34,157 nt of DNA from assembly GCF_000759955.1 (NCBI RefSeq), contig NZ_JNAL01000004.1, positions 1-34,157 on the forward strand, read 5' to 3'. Made by a program: the position numbers and the translations under genes. Within the stretch, counting starts at the first letter, position 1. Each line of letters begins with the position of its first letter. Under the pieces are notes generated by a model. The model did not search any database. It was not told the origin of the DNA and saw only the letters and a list, made by a program, of their open reading frames with translations. The DNA is from Prochlorococcus marinus str. MIT 9201. GTDB lineage: Bacteria; Cyanobacteriota; Cyanobacteriia; PCC-6307; Cyanobiaceae. Positions 1-8,609 of the stretch are shown here, in pieces.

Positions 1-2
1 AA

Positions 3-467
3 AAAAAATCACACGATCATTCTTCTCATTCACACGATCATTCTTCTCATTCACACGATCATTCTTCTCATTCACACGATCATTCTTCTCATTCACACGA
101 TCATTCTTCTCATTCACACGATCATTCTTCTCATTCACACGATCATTCTTCTCATTCGCATGATTCGAGCAATAATATCGAAGGATTTACATCCGTTTCT
201 TTTGAGACATTTGAACCATTTTCCTTAAGGAAGTTTCAATATTTCTTAGATAATCAAATATCACAAAATATATTTAGAGCAAAAGGAATTTTATGGTTTA
301 TGGAAAGTGAAAGAAAACACATTTTTCACCTATCAGGGAAACGTTTTTCTTTAGATGATGAAGAATGGACAAAAGAAAAATCTAACAAGATAGTATTAAT
401 TGGGAAAAACTTAGATCATCAAACTATCAAGAATCAACTATCATCATGTAGATTTAGTTCAGATTAA
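3..467 (+). CDS. CobW/COG0523-family GTP-binding metallochaperone, C-terminal part (5' end outside window)
   Basis: The reading frame is open from the window edge to a TAA, giving 154 residues of C-terminal sequence. It opens with a histidine-rich tract made of seven identical SHDHSSH units, then a diverged eighth (SHDSS). A domain of about 95 residues follows with FRAKGILWF, HIFHLSGKRF and NKIVLIGK, which is the pattern of the CobW C-terminal domain. Known of the family: G3E P-loop GTPases that deliver zinc, cobalt or related metals; the His-rich linker lies between the GTPase and C-terminal domains and binds metal. The GTPase domain with its P-loop and the CxCC metal site is upstream of the window and cannot be checked. 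The next gene, an iron-type ABC permease, begins 26 nt downstream on the same strand, so co-transcription is plausible. The exact metal is not determinable from this fragment. Confidence 0.85.
   Translation, partial: KKSHDHSSHSHDHSSHSHDHSSHSHDHSSHSHDHSSHSHDHSSHSHDHSSHSHDSSNNIEGFTSVSFETFEPFSLRKFQYFLDNQISQNIFRAKGILWFMESERKHIFHLSGKRFSLDDEEWTKEKSNKIVLIGKNLDHQTIKNQLSSCRFSSD
9..155 (+). repeat. Seven perfect tandem copies of a 21-bp unit coding SHDHSSH
   Basis: The unit TCACACGATCATTCTTCTCA plus one T is repeated seven times without a mismatch at 9, 30, 51, 72, 93, 114 and 135. A degenerate eighth unit starts at 156 (TCGCATGATTCG). Because the unit is a multiple of three, copy-number change would keep the cobW frame. 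Perfect identity at wobble positions points to recent expansion or ongoing homogenisation rather than only protein-level selection. Confidence 0.97.
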
Positions 468-493
468 ATTACAAATTAGGATTTAATTAATTT

Positions 494-2032
494 TTGAAAA
501 TACTTATTAAAGGATTTAAAAAAGCATTAAACGAATTAAAACTTTTTTATATCTCTTCATTTGTTATTGCACTTTTAATAATTATTCCGATCTCCAATTT
601 TCTTCTGGAAGGAGTTATATATATTTTTGGTGGAAATTTTTCATTAGGTATTGCAGGTAAGGAAGAGGTACTAGGCACTTTAAAAGTTTTAGCACTTACA
701 AGTTTATTTGGCGGGGGATTAGGAACATTAAATGGTTGGTTACTTTCAAATTGTGATTTTAAATTTAGAAAAGCTCTACGTATTTGTCAGTTAGTTCCAC
801 TTGCTGCTCCAGCATATCTCATAACAGCCATCTTGCAGGATTTAGGAAGTATTTTTGGGTATCAAGTTACTGGTTTATGGTGGGGGGTCATAATACTTTC
901 AATTTCTACTTATCCATATGTATTTATTCTTGCTAACGAAAGTTTTAATAAATTTGGGGTTAATCAAATCAATGCTAGTAGGGGATTAGGAGTTGGACCA
1001 TGGAGGAGCTTCTTTAAAATTGCTTTTCCAATGGCTTTGCCAGCGCTGATAACAGGAATAAGTTTAATGTGTATGGAGGTAATGAATGAATTAGGTACAT
1101 TTGCATTATTAAATATTCCAAGTATTTCTACAGGTATAGCCGAAAATTGGATAATTGAGGGTAATCCAAAAAGTGCTATTGGATTATCATTGGTAGCCTT
1201 ATTAATAATTTTTACTTTAATTATTTTTGAAAAATTCTCAAGGCGTAAATCAAAGAGGTGGAGTGATAACCCTGCATCTCAAGATTCTCAAGGATGGAAA
1301 TTAAAAAAAAATAGAGCTCTTTTAGCAATAACTATATGCTTATTTCCCCCAATTTTCTCTTTTGGAATTCCATGTTTTTGGGTTATGCTAAATCTCGATC
1401 AAATTCAAAAAGGTCTATCTGTAGAGTTACTTGCTCTCTCATTAAGGACAATTAGCCTAGGATTTTTTACTGCATTAATAACGATGCTCTTCTCCTTAAT
1501 AATTTCCTTGGCTAGACGCCCAAATAAAAGCTTTTTACTAAAACTAGTTACAAACATTTCGGGTATAGGTTACGCAATTCCAGGCACAGTATTAGCTTTG
1601 TCTTTAATAAGCATTTCCTCTTCAAAATTTAATTTCATTGCTATTTGCCTACTTATTTGGGGTTACCTTGTACGATTTCTAACTATTTCTAAGGGTTCTA
1701 TTGATTCGAGTCTTGAAAGAATTTCTCCTACTCTTGATGAAGCAGCACTTGGACTAGGCGAAAACTGGCTGGGAATAATCAAAAGGATTCATCTGCCTTT
1801 ACTCCAAGGACCAATATTTGTAGGATCACTTTTAGTTTTTGTAGACACAATAAAAGAATTACCCATAACATTTATTTTAAGACCATTCGATTTCGATACA
1901 TTATCTGTAAGAATATACCAATATGCTGGTGATGAAAGAATGATAGAGGCAATATTACCGGCCATTCTTATCATGACTTTAGGACTTATTGCATCAATTA
2001 CTTTAATACCAAGTTTAGAGAAAAAAAACTAA
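494..2032 (+). CDS. futB: Iron(III)-type ABC transporter permease, fused two-domain (FutB/ThiP/FbpB family)
   Basis: Inner-membrane permease of 512 residues predicted to carry ferric iron from a periplasmic binding protein into the cell using a separate ATPase. The polypeptide is highly hydrophobic and contains two copies of the binding-protein-dependent permease loop: residues about 160-186 (ASRGLGVGPWRSFFKIAFP) and about 416-443 (EAALGLGENWLGIIKRIHLP). Two EAA loops in one chain are typical of the FbpB/FutB/ThiP group, in which both permease halves are fused. The length of about 510 residues also fits. The start is TTG at 494; no better start lies between it and the cobW stop. The 3' end overlaps the convergent gene by 4 nt. 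No futA or futC is in the window. Iron is the usual substrate for this group in cyanobacteria, but specificity is inferred; thiamine or phosphonate permeases look similar. Confidence 0.82.
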   Translation: MKILIKGFKKALNELKLFYISSFVIALLIIIPISNFLLEGVIYIFGGNFSLGIAGKEEVLGTLKVLALTSLFGGGLGTLNGWLLSNCDFKFRKALRICQLVPLAAPAYLITAILQDLGSIFGYQVTGLWWGVIILSISTYPYVFILANESFNKFGVNQINASRGLGVGPWRSFFKIAFPMALPALITGISLMCMEVMNELGTFALLNIPSISTGIAENWIIEGNPKSAIGLSLVALLIIFTLIIFEKFSRRKSKRWSDNPASQDSQGWKLKKNRALLAITICLFPPIFSFGIPCFWVMLNLDQIQKGLSVELLALSLRTISLGFFTALITMLFSLIISLARRPNKSFLLKLVTNISGIGYAIPGTVLALSLISISSSKFNFIAICLLIWGYLVRFLTISKGSIDSSLERISPTLDEAALGLGENWLGIIKRIHLPLLQGPIFVGSLLVFVDTIKELPITFILRPFDFDTLSVRIYQYAGDERMIEAILPAILIMTLGLIASITLIPSLEKKN

Positions 2033-2985
2033 ATTCTTTTAAACAATTTTCTTATTAAAAATGGTACGCTCAACAATAAATCTGCAAAGGTAGATATAGC
2101 CCTGAAATAAATTAAGCTAACCAGAATTGTATTTTGTGGAATATTTCTGCCTACAAAAAATAGAAGACTAGCTTCAAATACTCCAATTCCCCCTGGCGCT
2201 CCTGGGACTACTAAACCTATAGACCATGATAAAGAAAAGATTACTAATAAAAAAATTATGTCAATACTATTACTTGTATAAAAAGTATTTAAACAAACAT
2301 AAAAGCCAATAAATTTTGATAGGACAAAACCAATTTCAAGTAATAACGCTCTGGTAGGGAAAAAAGAAATTATATTTATTCTCTTTTCAAATAAGACCCT
2401 TGAATTTGATATTCTCAAAACTTCAAAGACTTTCCCTTTAACAGAGCCTAGTCTTTTTAGTACAAGATAAATTAATTTCCTATTTAAAAATACAAAAGGC
2501 AAAATAAAAAAAAAGTAAAGTGGTGAAAAAATCACTCCCAGCGATGCCAACAGAAAAGACCCACTCAACATAAAGTAAGGTTCTACAAGTGTGGAATACA
2601 AAGCAATCTGAGGATTACATATATTTTTTATAAAATTAAATCTTTCAACAAAATGCCAAATCCCTCCTGGAACGTATTTAAGAATATTAGTTAAAACATA
2701 AAAAGAAACTACGTTATTACTTCTAAAGTCACTGCCAAACCATTTAACTATATATTTCCATGCATAAGCGTTAAGATAAATACTTAAAACACAAAATAAA
2801 AACGATAAAGATAGATTAATGCCATTTTTTTCTAAATCTATATCAAAAGAAATTTTATCTAAATTATTAAAAAAATAGGTGCAAAAATAGAACAAGCTTG
2901 AAATAAAGAAAATAGTCTTTAAAACACCAAAATTAATTTTCTTAAAAAATTTCCAATATAAATATTTACTTATGCTGAATCTCAT
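2029..2985 (-). CDS. UPF0104 / lysylphosphatidylglycerol synthase TM-region family membrane protein
   Basis: Polytopic membrane protein of 318 residues, with several hydrophobic segments and basic loops throughout. The conserved-looking stretches YVPGGIWHFVERF (about residue 105) and VVPGAPGGIGVFEASLLFF (about residue 258) match the UPF0104/AglD2/MprF-TM family, where the PGG-GxxE pattern is diagnostic. No aminoacyl-transferase domain is attached, so lysyl-PG synthesis itself is not supported; the family includes flippase-like proteins and the substrate here is unknown. The ATG at 2985 overlaps the larC TGA as ATGA, the usual sign of translational coupling, so I prefer it; an in-frame TTG at 2991 would add two residues. 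It shares 4 nt with the convergent permease gene. Confidence 0.75.
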   Translation of the reverse strand: MRFSISKYLYWKFFKKINFGVLKTIFFISSLFYFCTYFFNNLDKISFDIDLEKNGINLSLSFLFCVLSIYLNAYAWKYIVKWFGSDFRSNNVVSFYVLTNILKYVPGGIWHFVERFNFIKNICNPQIALYSTLVEPYFMLSGSFLLASLGVIFSPLYFFFILPFVFLNRKLIYLVLKRLGSVKGKVFEVLRISNSRVLFEKRINIISFFPTRALLLEIGFVLSKFIGFYVCLNTFYTSNSIDIIFLLVIFSLSWSIGLVVPGAPGGIGVFEASLLFFVGRNIPQNTILVSLIYFRAISTFADLLLSVPFLIRKLFKRI

Positions 2986-4208
2986 TGCCAATTTTCAAAT
3001 GCTTTAAATTTTTGACTTGACTCTTTTATTATTTTTCTTATTTCGTCAATTGATATTTTATGTTCTAGTTTTAATCTCAAAACTTCGTCATTTTCTGGTT
3101 TCATAGTTATTGATCCATCTGGTTTTAAAGTCTGTTTTACTTTTATTTTGCCAAAAGTAGTTGAGCATACTCCTCTTCTCCTAGGTAATATCCATCTAGA
3201 TTGGGTTCTTTCACGGACTCCAATAGTATTGGAGTAATCAAACCATAATCGCCTAAAATATTCTTTTTTCTCTATTGGCAAAATTGCTTGAACAGAAAAT
3301 CCAATTCTATTTTTTTTCATATTAATAGCTTGATAAGAAACGTCGTAAGCGCCCTCAATTCTCAGTGTCTCTACAAAATTAGATATATCTTCCGGAGTTT
3401 GGTCATCAATCCATGCTTCTTGAATAGATATCTCTTCACACTTTGGATTAATTTGTTGATCAGAAGAAGAATCCTCAAATGCAGAAATTTTATAAACTCT
3501 AACTAAATTAGGAAATGGAAATTTAAAGTTACCAATGCCTACTCCATAAGAGTTAATAGAATATCTTAGAGGGGGTTTCAGATAGTCGACTAAATTGGAA
3601 AGTAAAGCAATGCCAGTTGGAGTAGATAGTTCACCCTCTATTGAGTCAAAACTTGATAGAACCTTAATATTTTTTTGTCTTATTAGCTCTATTACGGCAG
3701 GTGGTGGTACAGATAATTTTCCATGTTCAGTTTGAACAAAACCTTTGCCTAGCATTGGTTCATTACAATAAACCCTCTTTGGATTTAGGTAATTAAATGC
3801 AGCACATACTCCTATGATATCCACTAGTGAATCAATCGCTCCAATTTCATGAAAATGAACATCCTCAGACTTGATACCATGAACTTTTCCTTCTGCATTT
3901 GCCAATGATTCAAATACTTCATAAATTATTTGCTTTAAGTTATCTTCTAAGTGTTTATTTAAAATAAGTTCTTTAATATTTCTCCAATTTCTTTTTTTTG
4001 GGCTACCCCCAACATTCTCAACCTGGGCCTTTATCCCCCTAATTGAACAACTTTTAGATTCTCTAAATTCTAAATTATATAAATCCCTTAATCCAAGATC
4101 AATAAGTGGTTGTTCAATAACTTTTTTCGGCACACCCAAATCATATAAGGCTCCTAACAACATATCTCCAGAGATACCTGGAGAGCATTCAATTAAAATA
4201 TCTTCCAT
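2982..4208 (-). CDS. larC: Nickel-pincer cofactor biosynthesis protein LarC (TIGR00299/DUF111 family)
   Basis: A 408-residue member of the LarC family. Visible marks are the N-terminal ECSPGISGDMLLGALYDLG (residues 8-26) and HFHEIGAIDSLVDIIG (residues 118-133), both characteristic of DUF111 proteins. LarC in Lactiplantibacillus plantarum inserts nickel into the pyridinium-derived pincer cofactor of lactate racemase in a CTP-dependent step; there the gene is split by a programmed frameshift into larC1/larC2. Here it is one uninterrupted frame. LarB, LarE and LarA are not in the window, so the cofactor pathway cannot be confirmed; the protein may act in another nickel-related process. ATG start. 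The stop overlaps the start of the downstream UPF0104 gene (ATGA), so the two are probably one transcript. Confidence 0.85.
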   Translation of the reverse strand: MEDILIECSPGISGDMLLGALYDLGVPKKVIEQPLIDLGLRDLYNLEFRESKSCSIRGIKAQVENVGGSPKKRNWRNIKELILNKHLEDNLKQIIYEVFESLANAEGKVHGIKSEDVHFHEIGAIDSLVDIIGVCAAFNYLNPKRVYCNEPMLGKGFVQTEHGKLSVPPPAVIELIRQKNIKVLSSFDSIEGELSTPTGIALLSNLVDYLKPPLRYSINSYGVGIGNFKFPFPNLVRVYKISAFEDSSSDQQINPKCEEISIQEAWIDDQTPEDISNFVETLRIEGAYDVSYQAINMKKNRIGFSVQAILPIEKKEYFRRLWFDYSNTIGVRERTQSRWILPRRRGVCSTTFGKIKVKQTLKPDGSITMKPENDEVLRLKLEHKISIDEIRKIIKESSQKFKAFENWQ

Positions 4209-4260
4209 AGATCTAAGATTTCTTGATTGCTAAAATTTTGATACAAATCAACCCTTCATT

Positions 4261-4860
4261 TTAGTTATTTTTAGAAAAATCTTTTTCAATAACTTCGTAT
4301 CTTATTAATTTCAAAGCATTTCCATCTCTATTGACATCTAAACTTATAAAACTATTTAGAAGATTTAGAGAAATCTCCCCTTTTATAACTAATTTAAAAT
4401 TTTTATTTTTTAAATTATTTGGCTCGGGAGCAAAACAGATTTTAATAACAACCTCTTTCTTTTGAGTGTTGACATAGACTAAATCTCCTCTAACAGAAAA
4501 ATAATTATCTTTTAAATCTAACTTCTCTAATAATTTAGGAAAGTTTGTTTCTGAAGAATCATTTGGAAAATCATTAAGTTGATAAGGATGCCATACGCCT
4601 GCAATTTGCAAATGTAAGTTTTGAGTATTTTTATTCTTTGGATATACAATCCAGTAATAACTTTTATTTAAGTCAATATGTTTTTTTAAGAGAGATAATG
4701 CCTTGCCAAGGACAACTGTCTCAATTCTTTCACCATTATCATCACTTAAAAAGCCTCTATTTAATTGATGACTATCATTGGGAACATATTTTCCATTAAT
4801 AATGCCGATAGCTCTATATTGTAATTTATTAGTTACTTTTGGGATTGGATTTTTTAGCAT
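4261..4860 (-). CDS. Conserved hypothetical protein, 199 aa, soluble
   Basis: I do not recognise a named domain. The sequence is soluble-looking with no signal peptide or membrane segment. It contains YRAIGIINGKYVPN near the N-terminus, YYWIVYPKNK in the middle, and alternating hydrophobic/charged stretches suggesting beta structure (FSVRGDLVYVNTQKKEVVIKI; LKLIRYEVIEK). The IINGKY and GVWHPYQL stretches look like constrained segments of a real protein, not a chance frame. ATG start; it lies 52 nt upstream of larC and 38 nt downstream of the small secreted protein, all on the minus strand, so a shared operon is possible. Its function is unknown. Confidence 0.7.
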   Translation of the reverse strand: MLKNPIPKVTNKLQYRAIGIINGKYVPNDSHQLNRGFLSDDNGERIETVVLGKALSLLKKHIDLNKSYYWIVYPKNKNTQNLHLQIAGVWHPYQLNDFPNDSSETNFPKLLEKLDLKDNYFSVRGDLVYVNTQKKEVVIKICFAPEPNNLKNKNFKLVIKGEISLNLLNSFISLDVNRDGNALKLIRYEVIEKDFSKNN

Positions 4861-4898
4861 ATTAGTGATTAAAAATGTAAATTAAAGTTTTAAATTTC

Positions 4899-5180
4899 TT
4901 ACTCTTCTTCCAAACTTTCAAAAGATTTTAAAGCATCATCTATAGCATCAGAAGGATCAGTAGCATCTTTCATACTATTATATCTCCTAAACATTTCTAC
5001 AATTTCAAATGGATTAGTTGGTATAGCGGTAGTATCTTTTGTTTTAGTTGAGCTATCGATTTCCAATTCATCAAGTAAATATTCAGCGTTTAGAAAATAA
5101 CCGTTTAAGGAAGATAATGAAATTAAAAAAACAAATATGGGTATTGGTTTAGAAAGTTTTGTACAAAAATAATTTCTCAT
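4899..5180 (-). CDS. Small hypothetical protein with N-terminal signal or anchor segment
   Basis: A 93-residue protein. The N-terminus is basic and then hydrophobic (KLSKPIPIFVFLISLSSLNGYFL, about residues 8-30), which reads as a signal peptide or membrane anchor. The rest is acidic and polar, with NPFEIVEMFRRYNSMKDATD and a terminal ESLEEE. I do not recognise a family. The start is taken as ATG at 5180; an in-frame TTG at 5195 would add five residues. It faces xthA divergently, with about 70 nt between the two starts, which must contain both promoters. I infer export to the periplasm or attachment to a membrane, nothing more specific. Confidence 0.6.
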   Translation of the reverse strand: MRNYFCTKLSKPIPIFVFLISLSSLNGYFLNAEYLLDELEIDSSTKTKDTTAIPTNPFEIVEMFRRYNSMKDATDPSDAIDDALKSFESLEEE

Positions 5181-5251
5181 TTTATTAAATTTCAAAATTC
5201 TTTAATACCAAAAATTTTTGCTACCTTAATCTTACATAAGATAGTAAGAAT

Positions 5252-6097
5252 TTGTTAATAGCAACTTGGAATGTTAACTCTATAAGAACAAGACTTTCAC
5301 AAGTATTAGATTGGCTAAATCAAATTAATCCAGATATTCTATGTTTGCAGGAAACAAAAGTCATAGACGATAGTTTTCCTATTGAACCTTTTGAAAAACT
5401 AGGATACTCAGTAGAGGTTTACGGACAAAAATCATACAATGGTGTAGCTATTATTTCCAAAATAAAAGCTGAAAATATTAAAAAAGGATTCTACGGTTGT
5501 ACAGACTCTTATCCAAATATCGAAATTTTCACAGATCAAAAAAGAATTATTTCTGCCGATATTAATGGTATTAAAATCATAAATGTCTATGTGCCCAACG
5601 GATCTTCTCTAGAATCCAGTAAGTTTGAATATAAAATTAATTGGTTAAATTGTTTAGCTTCATTTTTAGATGAGCAAGAAAAAAAAGGTGAATTAATTTG
5701 TCTTATGGGTGATTTTAATGTTGCTCCATCTCACTTGGATATTCATGATCCAAATAAATATGGAGGAGGAATAATGGCATCTGAGATGGAGAGAAATGCA
5801 CTAAATAATGTTCTTAAAAAAAGATTAATAGATTCGTTCAGGATTTTTGAACAAAATACTGGGCATTGGAGTTGGTGGGATTACCGTAATAACGCATTTG
5901 AATTAAATAAAGGTTGGAGAATAGACCATATATATATCAGCAAAGAACTATCATCAAAACTTAAAAGTTGTGTCATAGACTGCTCACCTAGAGGTAATTT
6001 ACGGCCAAGTGATCATGCTCCAGTAATGATAGATCTTAACTTAAACGACATAAATGAGGATTTTTTTGAGAATGATGATAATTTCTTCGAAATATAA
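5252..6097 (+). CDS. xthA: Exodeoxyribonuclease III / AP endonuclease
   Basis: Base-excision-repair nuclease that cleaves 5' to abasic sites and degrades the 3' end of duplex DNA. All the ExoIII/APE1-type motifs are visible: WNVNSIR (residues 6-12), LQETK with the metal-binding Glu34, YVPNG (113-117), GDFN (153-156), WSWWDYR (206-212), WRIDHI (222-227) and SDHAPV with catalytic His255. The fold ends soon after SDHAPV; an acidic, Phe-rich tail of about 20 residues follows (NEDFFENDDNFFEI), which is longer than in E. coli XthA. The start is TTG at 5252, immediately before the first beta strand, so a longer N-terminus is not needed. Divergent from the small secreted protein gene; monocistronic as far as can be seen. 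Confidence 0.95.
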   Translation: MLIATWNVNSIRTRLSQVLDWLNQINPDILCLQETKVIDDSFPIEPFEKLGYSVEVYGQKSYNGVAIISKIKAENIKKGFYGCTDSYPNIEIFTDQKRIISADINGIKIINVYVPNGSSLESSKFEYKINWLNCLASFLDEQEKKGELICLMGDFNVAPSHLDIHDPNKYGGGIMASEMERNALNNVLKKRLIDSFRIFEQNTGHWSWWDYRNNAFELNKGWRIDHIYISKELSSKLKSCVIDCSPRGNLRPSDHAPVMIDLNLNDINEDFFENDDNFFEI

Positions 6098-6324
6098 ATA
6101 AAGTAAATTCATTTTCTTTTATGCCTGAAAACGCTTATTAATAAAGAGTTATCTAAAATAATAATAATATGTATTGTAATTTCCTAAAAATTAATAATTT
6201 ACAATCCCAACTATCGCAATAAAAATATCATAATGTAGAATTTCATTCTGATTGACAAATTTTTTTCTTATTTCTAAGTTAGAACATGACAAAGTTTTTT
6301 CTCAAAACATCATTTATTTAAATT
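6098..6324. other. Intergenic region between xthA and hemL (227 bp)
   Basis: Very AT-rich sequence without an ORF of note; the short ATG frame at 6121 ends after six codons. It should contain the xthA 3' end and the hemL promoter. I see no tRNA-like or recognisable ncRNA structure and no strong terminator hairpin. Confidence 0.6.
6252..6280 (+). promoter_or_regulatory. Candidate sigma-70-type promoter of hemL
   Basis: A consensus -35 hexamer TTGACA sits at 6252-6257. After a 17-nt spacer comes TAAGTT (6275-6280), a weak match to TATAAT. This would start transcription near 6287, about 38 nt before the GTG start of hemL. The -35 is good; the -10 is poor in an AT-rich background, so this is tentative. 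Confidence 0.35.
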
Positions 6325-7626
6325 GTGACTGAAATATTCAATTGCACCCAATCAGAAGAAATTTTCTCCGCGGCCCAAGAGTTAATGCCTGGAGGTGTAA
6401 GCTCCCCAGTGAGAGCTTTTAAGTCTGTCGGTGGAAAGCCAATAGTTTTTGATCGAGTCAAGGGCCCTTATGCTTGGGATATTGACGGTAATAGATATAT
6501 TGATTACATAGGAAGTTGGGGACCTGCAATATGTGGACATGCGCATCCCGAAGTTATAACAGCATTACAAGAAGCAATTGAGAAAGGTACCAGTTTTGGG
6601 GCTCCATGTGTTTTAGAAAACAAACTTGCTGAGATGGTTATAGATGCTGTCCCTTCTGTAGAAATGGTTAGATTTGTTAATAGTGGAACTGAAGCATGCA
6701 TGGCAGTTTTGAGACTGATGCGAGCATTCACGGGAAGAGATAAAGTTATTAAATTTGACGGCTGTTATCATGGTCATGCAGACATGTTTTTGGTAAAAGC
6801 AGGATCAGGTGTAGCTACTTTAGGATTACCAGATTCTCCAGGGGTTCCACGATCAACAACTTCCAACACACTTACTGCTCCATATAATGATCTTGAAGCA
6901 GTAAAAAAATTATTTTCTGAAAATCCTGACGCTATTTCTGGTGTAATACTTGAACCTATTGTTGGTAATGCTGGTTTTATTACTCCTGAACCTGGATTCT
7001 TAGAAGGCTTAAGAGAATTAACAACCGAGAATGGGTCCTTGTTAGTTTTTGATGAAGTAATGACTGGATTCAGAATAAGTTATGGAGGCGCTCAAGAAAA
7101 GTTTGGAGTTACTCCTGATTTGACCACACTTGGGAAAGTTATTGGTGGAGGCTTACCCGTTGGAGCTTATGGAGGCAAGAAAGAAATAATGTCAATGATT
7201 GCCCCTTCAGGGCCTGTTTATCAGGCAGGTACTTTAAGCGGAAACCCACTGGCAATGACTGCTGGAATAAAAACTCTTGAGCTGCTTAAACAAGAAGGCA
7301 CTTACGAGAAACTTGATGCAATAACTTCTAGATTAATCGAAGGGATAATTCAATCTGCAGAAAATAACGGTGTCGCTATCAATGGAGGGAGTGTAAGCGC
7401 AATGTTTGGATTTTTCTTATGTGATGGGCCAGTTAGGAACTTTGATGAAGCTAAAACAAATGATGCCGAACTTTTTGGTAAGTTGCATAAAGAAATGATT
7501 CGACGAGGAATTTATCTAGCTCCAAGTCCTTTCGAAGCTGGTTTTACTTCACTAGCTCACAGCGAAGAAGAAATTGATAAAACTATCGAAGCTTTTGACG
7601 CATCTTTTAATGCAATAAAAAATTAA
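6325..7626 (+). CDS. hemL: Glutamate-1-semialdehyde 2,1-aminomutase
   Basis: PLP enzyme that converts glutamate-1-semialdehyde to 5-aminolevulinate, the last step of the C5 route feeding chlorophyll, haem and cobalamin. The 433-residue length is standard. Seen: [11 protein letters not shown] near the N-terminus, the glycine-rich [20 protein letters not shown] cofactor region, [18 protein letters not shown] and the PLP-binding lysine in [11 protein letters not shown] (Lys271), followed by [14 protein letters not shown] start at 6325. It stands alone on the plus strand and converges on the prohibitin gene. A hairpin overlaps its stop codon (7625-7666). Confidence 0.97.
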   Translation: MTEIFNCTQSEEIFSAAQELMPGGVSSPVRAFKSVGGKPIVFDRVKGPYAWDIDGNRYIDYIGSWGPAICGHAHPEVITALQEAIEKGTSFGAPCVLENKLAEMVIDAVPSVEMVRFVNSGTEACMAVLRLMRAFTGRDKVIKFDGCYHGHADMFLVKAGSGVATLGLPDSPGVPRSTTSNTLTAPYNDLEAVKKLFSENPDAISGVILEPIVGNAGFITPEPGFLEGLRELTTENGSLLVFDEVMTGFRISYGGAQEKFGVTPDLTTLGKVIGGGLPVGAYGGKKEIMSMIAPSGPVYQAGTLSGNPLAMTAGIKTLELLKQEGTYEKLDAITSRLIEGIIQSAENNGVAINGGSVSAMFGFFLCDGPVRNFDEAKTNDAELFGKLHKEMIRRGIYLAPSPFEAGFTSLAHSEEEIDKTIEAFDASFNAIKN

Positions 7627-7666
7627 TCATTTACTAGTCTTCCAGAAGAAAAATAAGTAAATGATT
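7625..7666 (-). terminator. Hairpin between hemL and prohibitin; terminator for the minus-strand transcript
   Basis: AATCATTTACT (7625-7635) pairs perfectly with AGTAAATGATT (7656-7666). An inner stem TCTTC/GAAGA (7638-7642 with 7645-7649) can form in the loop. Read on the minus strand, the stem is followed by AATTTTTTATT, the expected U tract for Rho-independent termination of the prohibitin transcript. On the plus strand no clear T run follows, so termination of hemL is less certain. Confidence 0.6.
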
Positions 7667-7695
7667 TAACCTTTAAGAATGATAATTTTAAATAA

Positions 7696-8499
7696 TTATC
7701 TTTTTCCACCAACTATTACTGGTGGACTACCTCCTTCTGAACCTGGAAGGCCAGGAACAACTTGTGTGCTACCATCCCATTTGTCGAGAAATAATTTGAA
7801 GAGTACCTGATCGTCGAGACTTCTATTTAATGTTTCATATCTAAGTGCTTCTTGTTCAGCAATTTCGACTTCTGTCTTTGCTCTTAGCAATTGCTGACCA
7901 GCTATTTGCTTTTGTTCAATCGCAGCTCTATATTCTTCAGCAATCTCTAATCCAGTGAGATCTAGACTTTTAACATCTACATAATCGAATGAATTAAGTT
8001 CTTGTGCAACAGTGTCACCTACTTTTTCAGAAATTACTGCGAATTCAGTAGCAATTGTCTCTAGCTCATATTGAGAAAAGACTGATTTTAGAGCTTTTAA
8101 CAAAGATGGCTGAACAATTTTTTGATAAACATCACTATTTCTGCTTGCAATTGTTGCGAAGATTCTTCCTGCTTCATTTGGTTTTACTGAATACTTAACA
8201 GTAGCTGTAGCCCTAATAACTTGAAGATCTTTAGTTAAAGTTTCAAATTTTTCGGGTTGAACTTGAGTTTTTATATCAAATGGATATACAGACTGGATAA
8301 ATGGAAGTTTAAAGTTTAAACCAGCTCTCCTAGAGGGGCCACTTACTTTCCCTAATGTTGTAACAACGGCAACTTGTCCAGAAGGAACAACAAATAGAGA
8401 TTGGGTAAGCAAAAGAAACCCAGTAAAAGACAATACAATTAATAATGTTGCAGTCCCACCAGGACCAGTTGGCGTGACATTTTTGAAGGATGTTGACAT
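7696..8499 (-). CDS. Prohibitin (SPFH/Band 7 family membrane protein)
   Basis: A 267-residue prohibitin-like protein. One membrane segment lies near the N-terminus (about residues 18-38, LLIVLSFTGFLLL). The SPFH domain follows, with PSGQVAVVTTLGKVSG, the GLNFKLPFIQSVYPFDIKTQ stretch typical of prohibitins, and a long helical region with AEEYRAAIEQKQIAGQQ and AEQEALRYE predicted to form a coiled coil. Prohibitins assemble into ring-shaped scaffolds in membranes and in cyanobacteria have been found in thylakoid and plasma membranes; a precise role here is not known. The glycine-rich tail (GLPGSEGGSPPVIVGGKR) is as in cyanobacterial homologues. ATG start; 110 nt of AT-rich sequence separates it from the upstream small gene. 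Confidence 0.9.
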   Translation of the reverse strand: MSTSFKNVTPTGPGGTATLLIVLSFTGFLLLTQSLFVVPSGQVAVVTTLGKVSGPSRRAGLNFKLPFIQSVYPFDIKTQVQPEKFETLTKDLQVIRATATVKYSVKPNEAGRIFATIASRNSDVYQKIVQPSLLKALKSVFSQYELETIATEFAVISEKVGDTVAQELNSFDYVDVKSLDLTGLEIAEEYRAAIEQKQIAGQQLLRAKTEVEIAEQEALRYETLNRSLDDQVLFKLFLDKWDGSTQVVPGLPGSEGGSPPVIVGGKR

Positions 8500-8609
8500 T
8501 AAATTCTTTTTTTAGTTAATCATATTTAAATAGACTAATTAGTGCATTAATAAGGCATTTAATTAAAATATTTTTTTAATAATTGTAAATTTAAATGCAG
8601 ATATTATTT

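Noticed and set aside
9-155. CRISPR-like regular repeats at the left edge
   Set aside because: Units are directly adjacent with no spacers, and they translate in frame as a His-rich linker of CobW.
2982-4208. Programmed frameshift in larC, as in lactobacilli
   Set aside because: The frame is continuous from N-terminal to C-terminal motifs, so no frameshift is needed.
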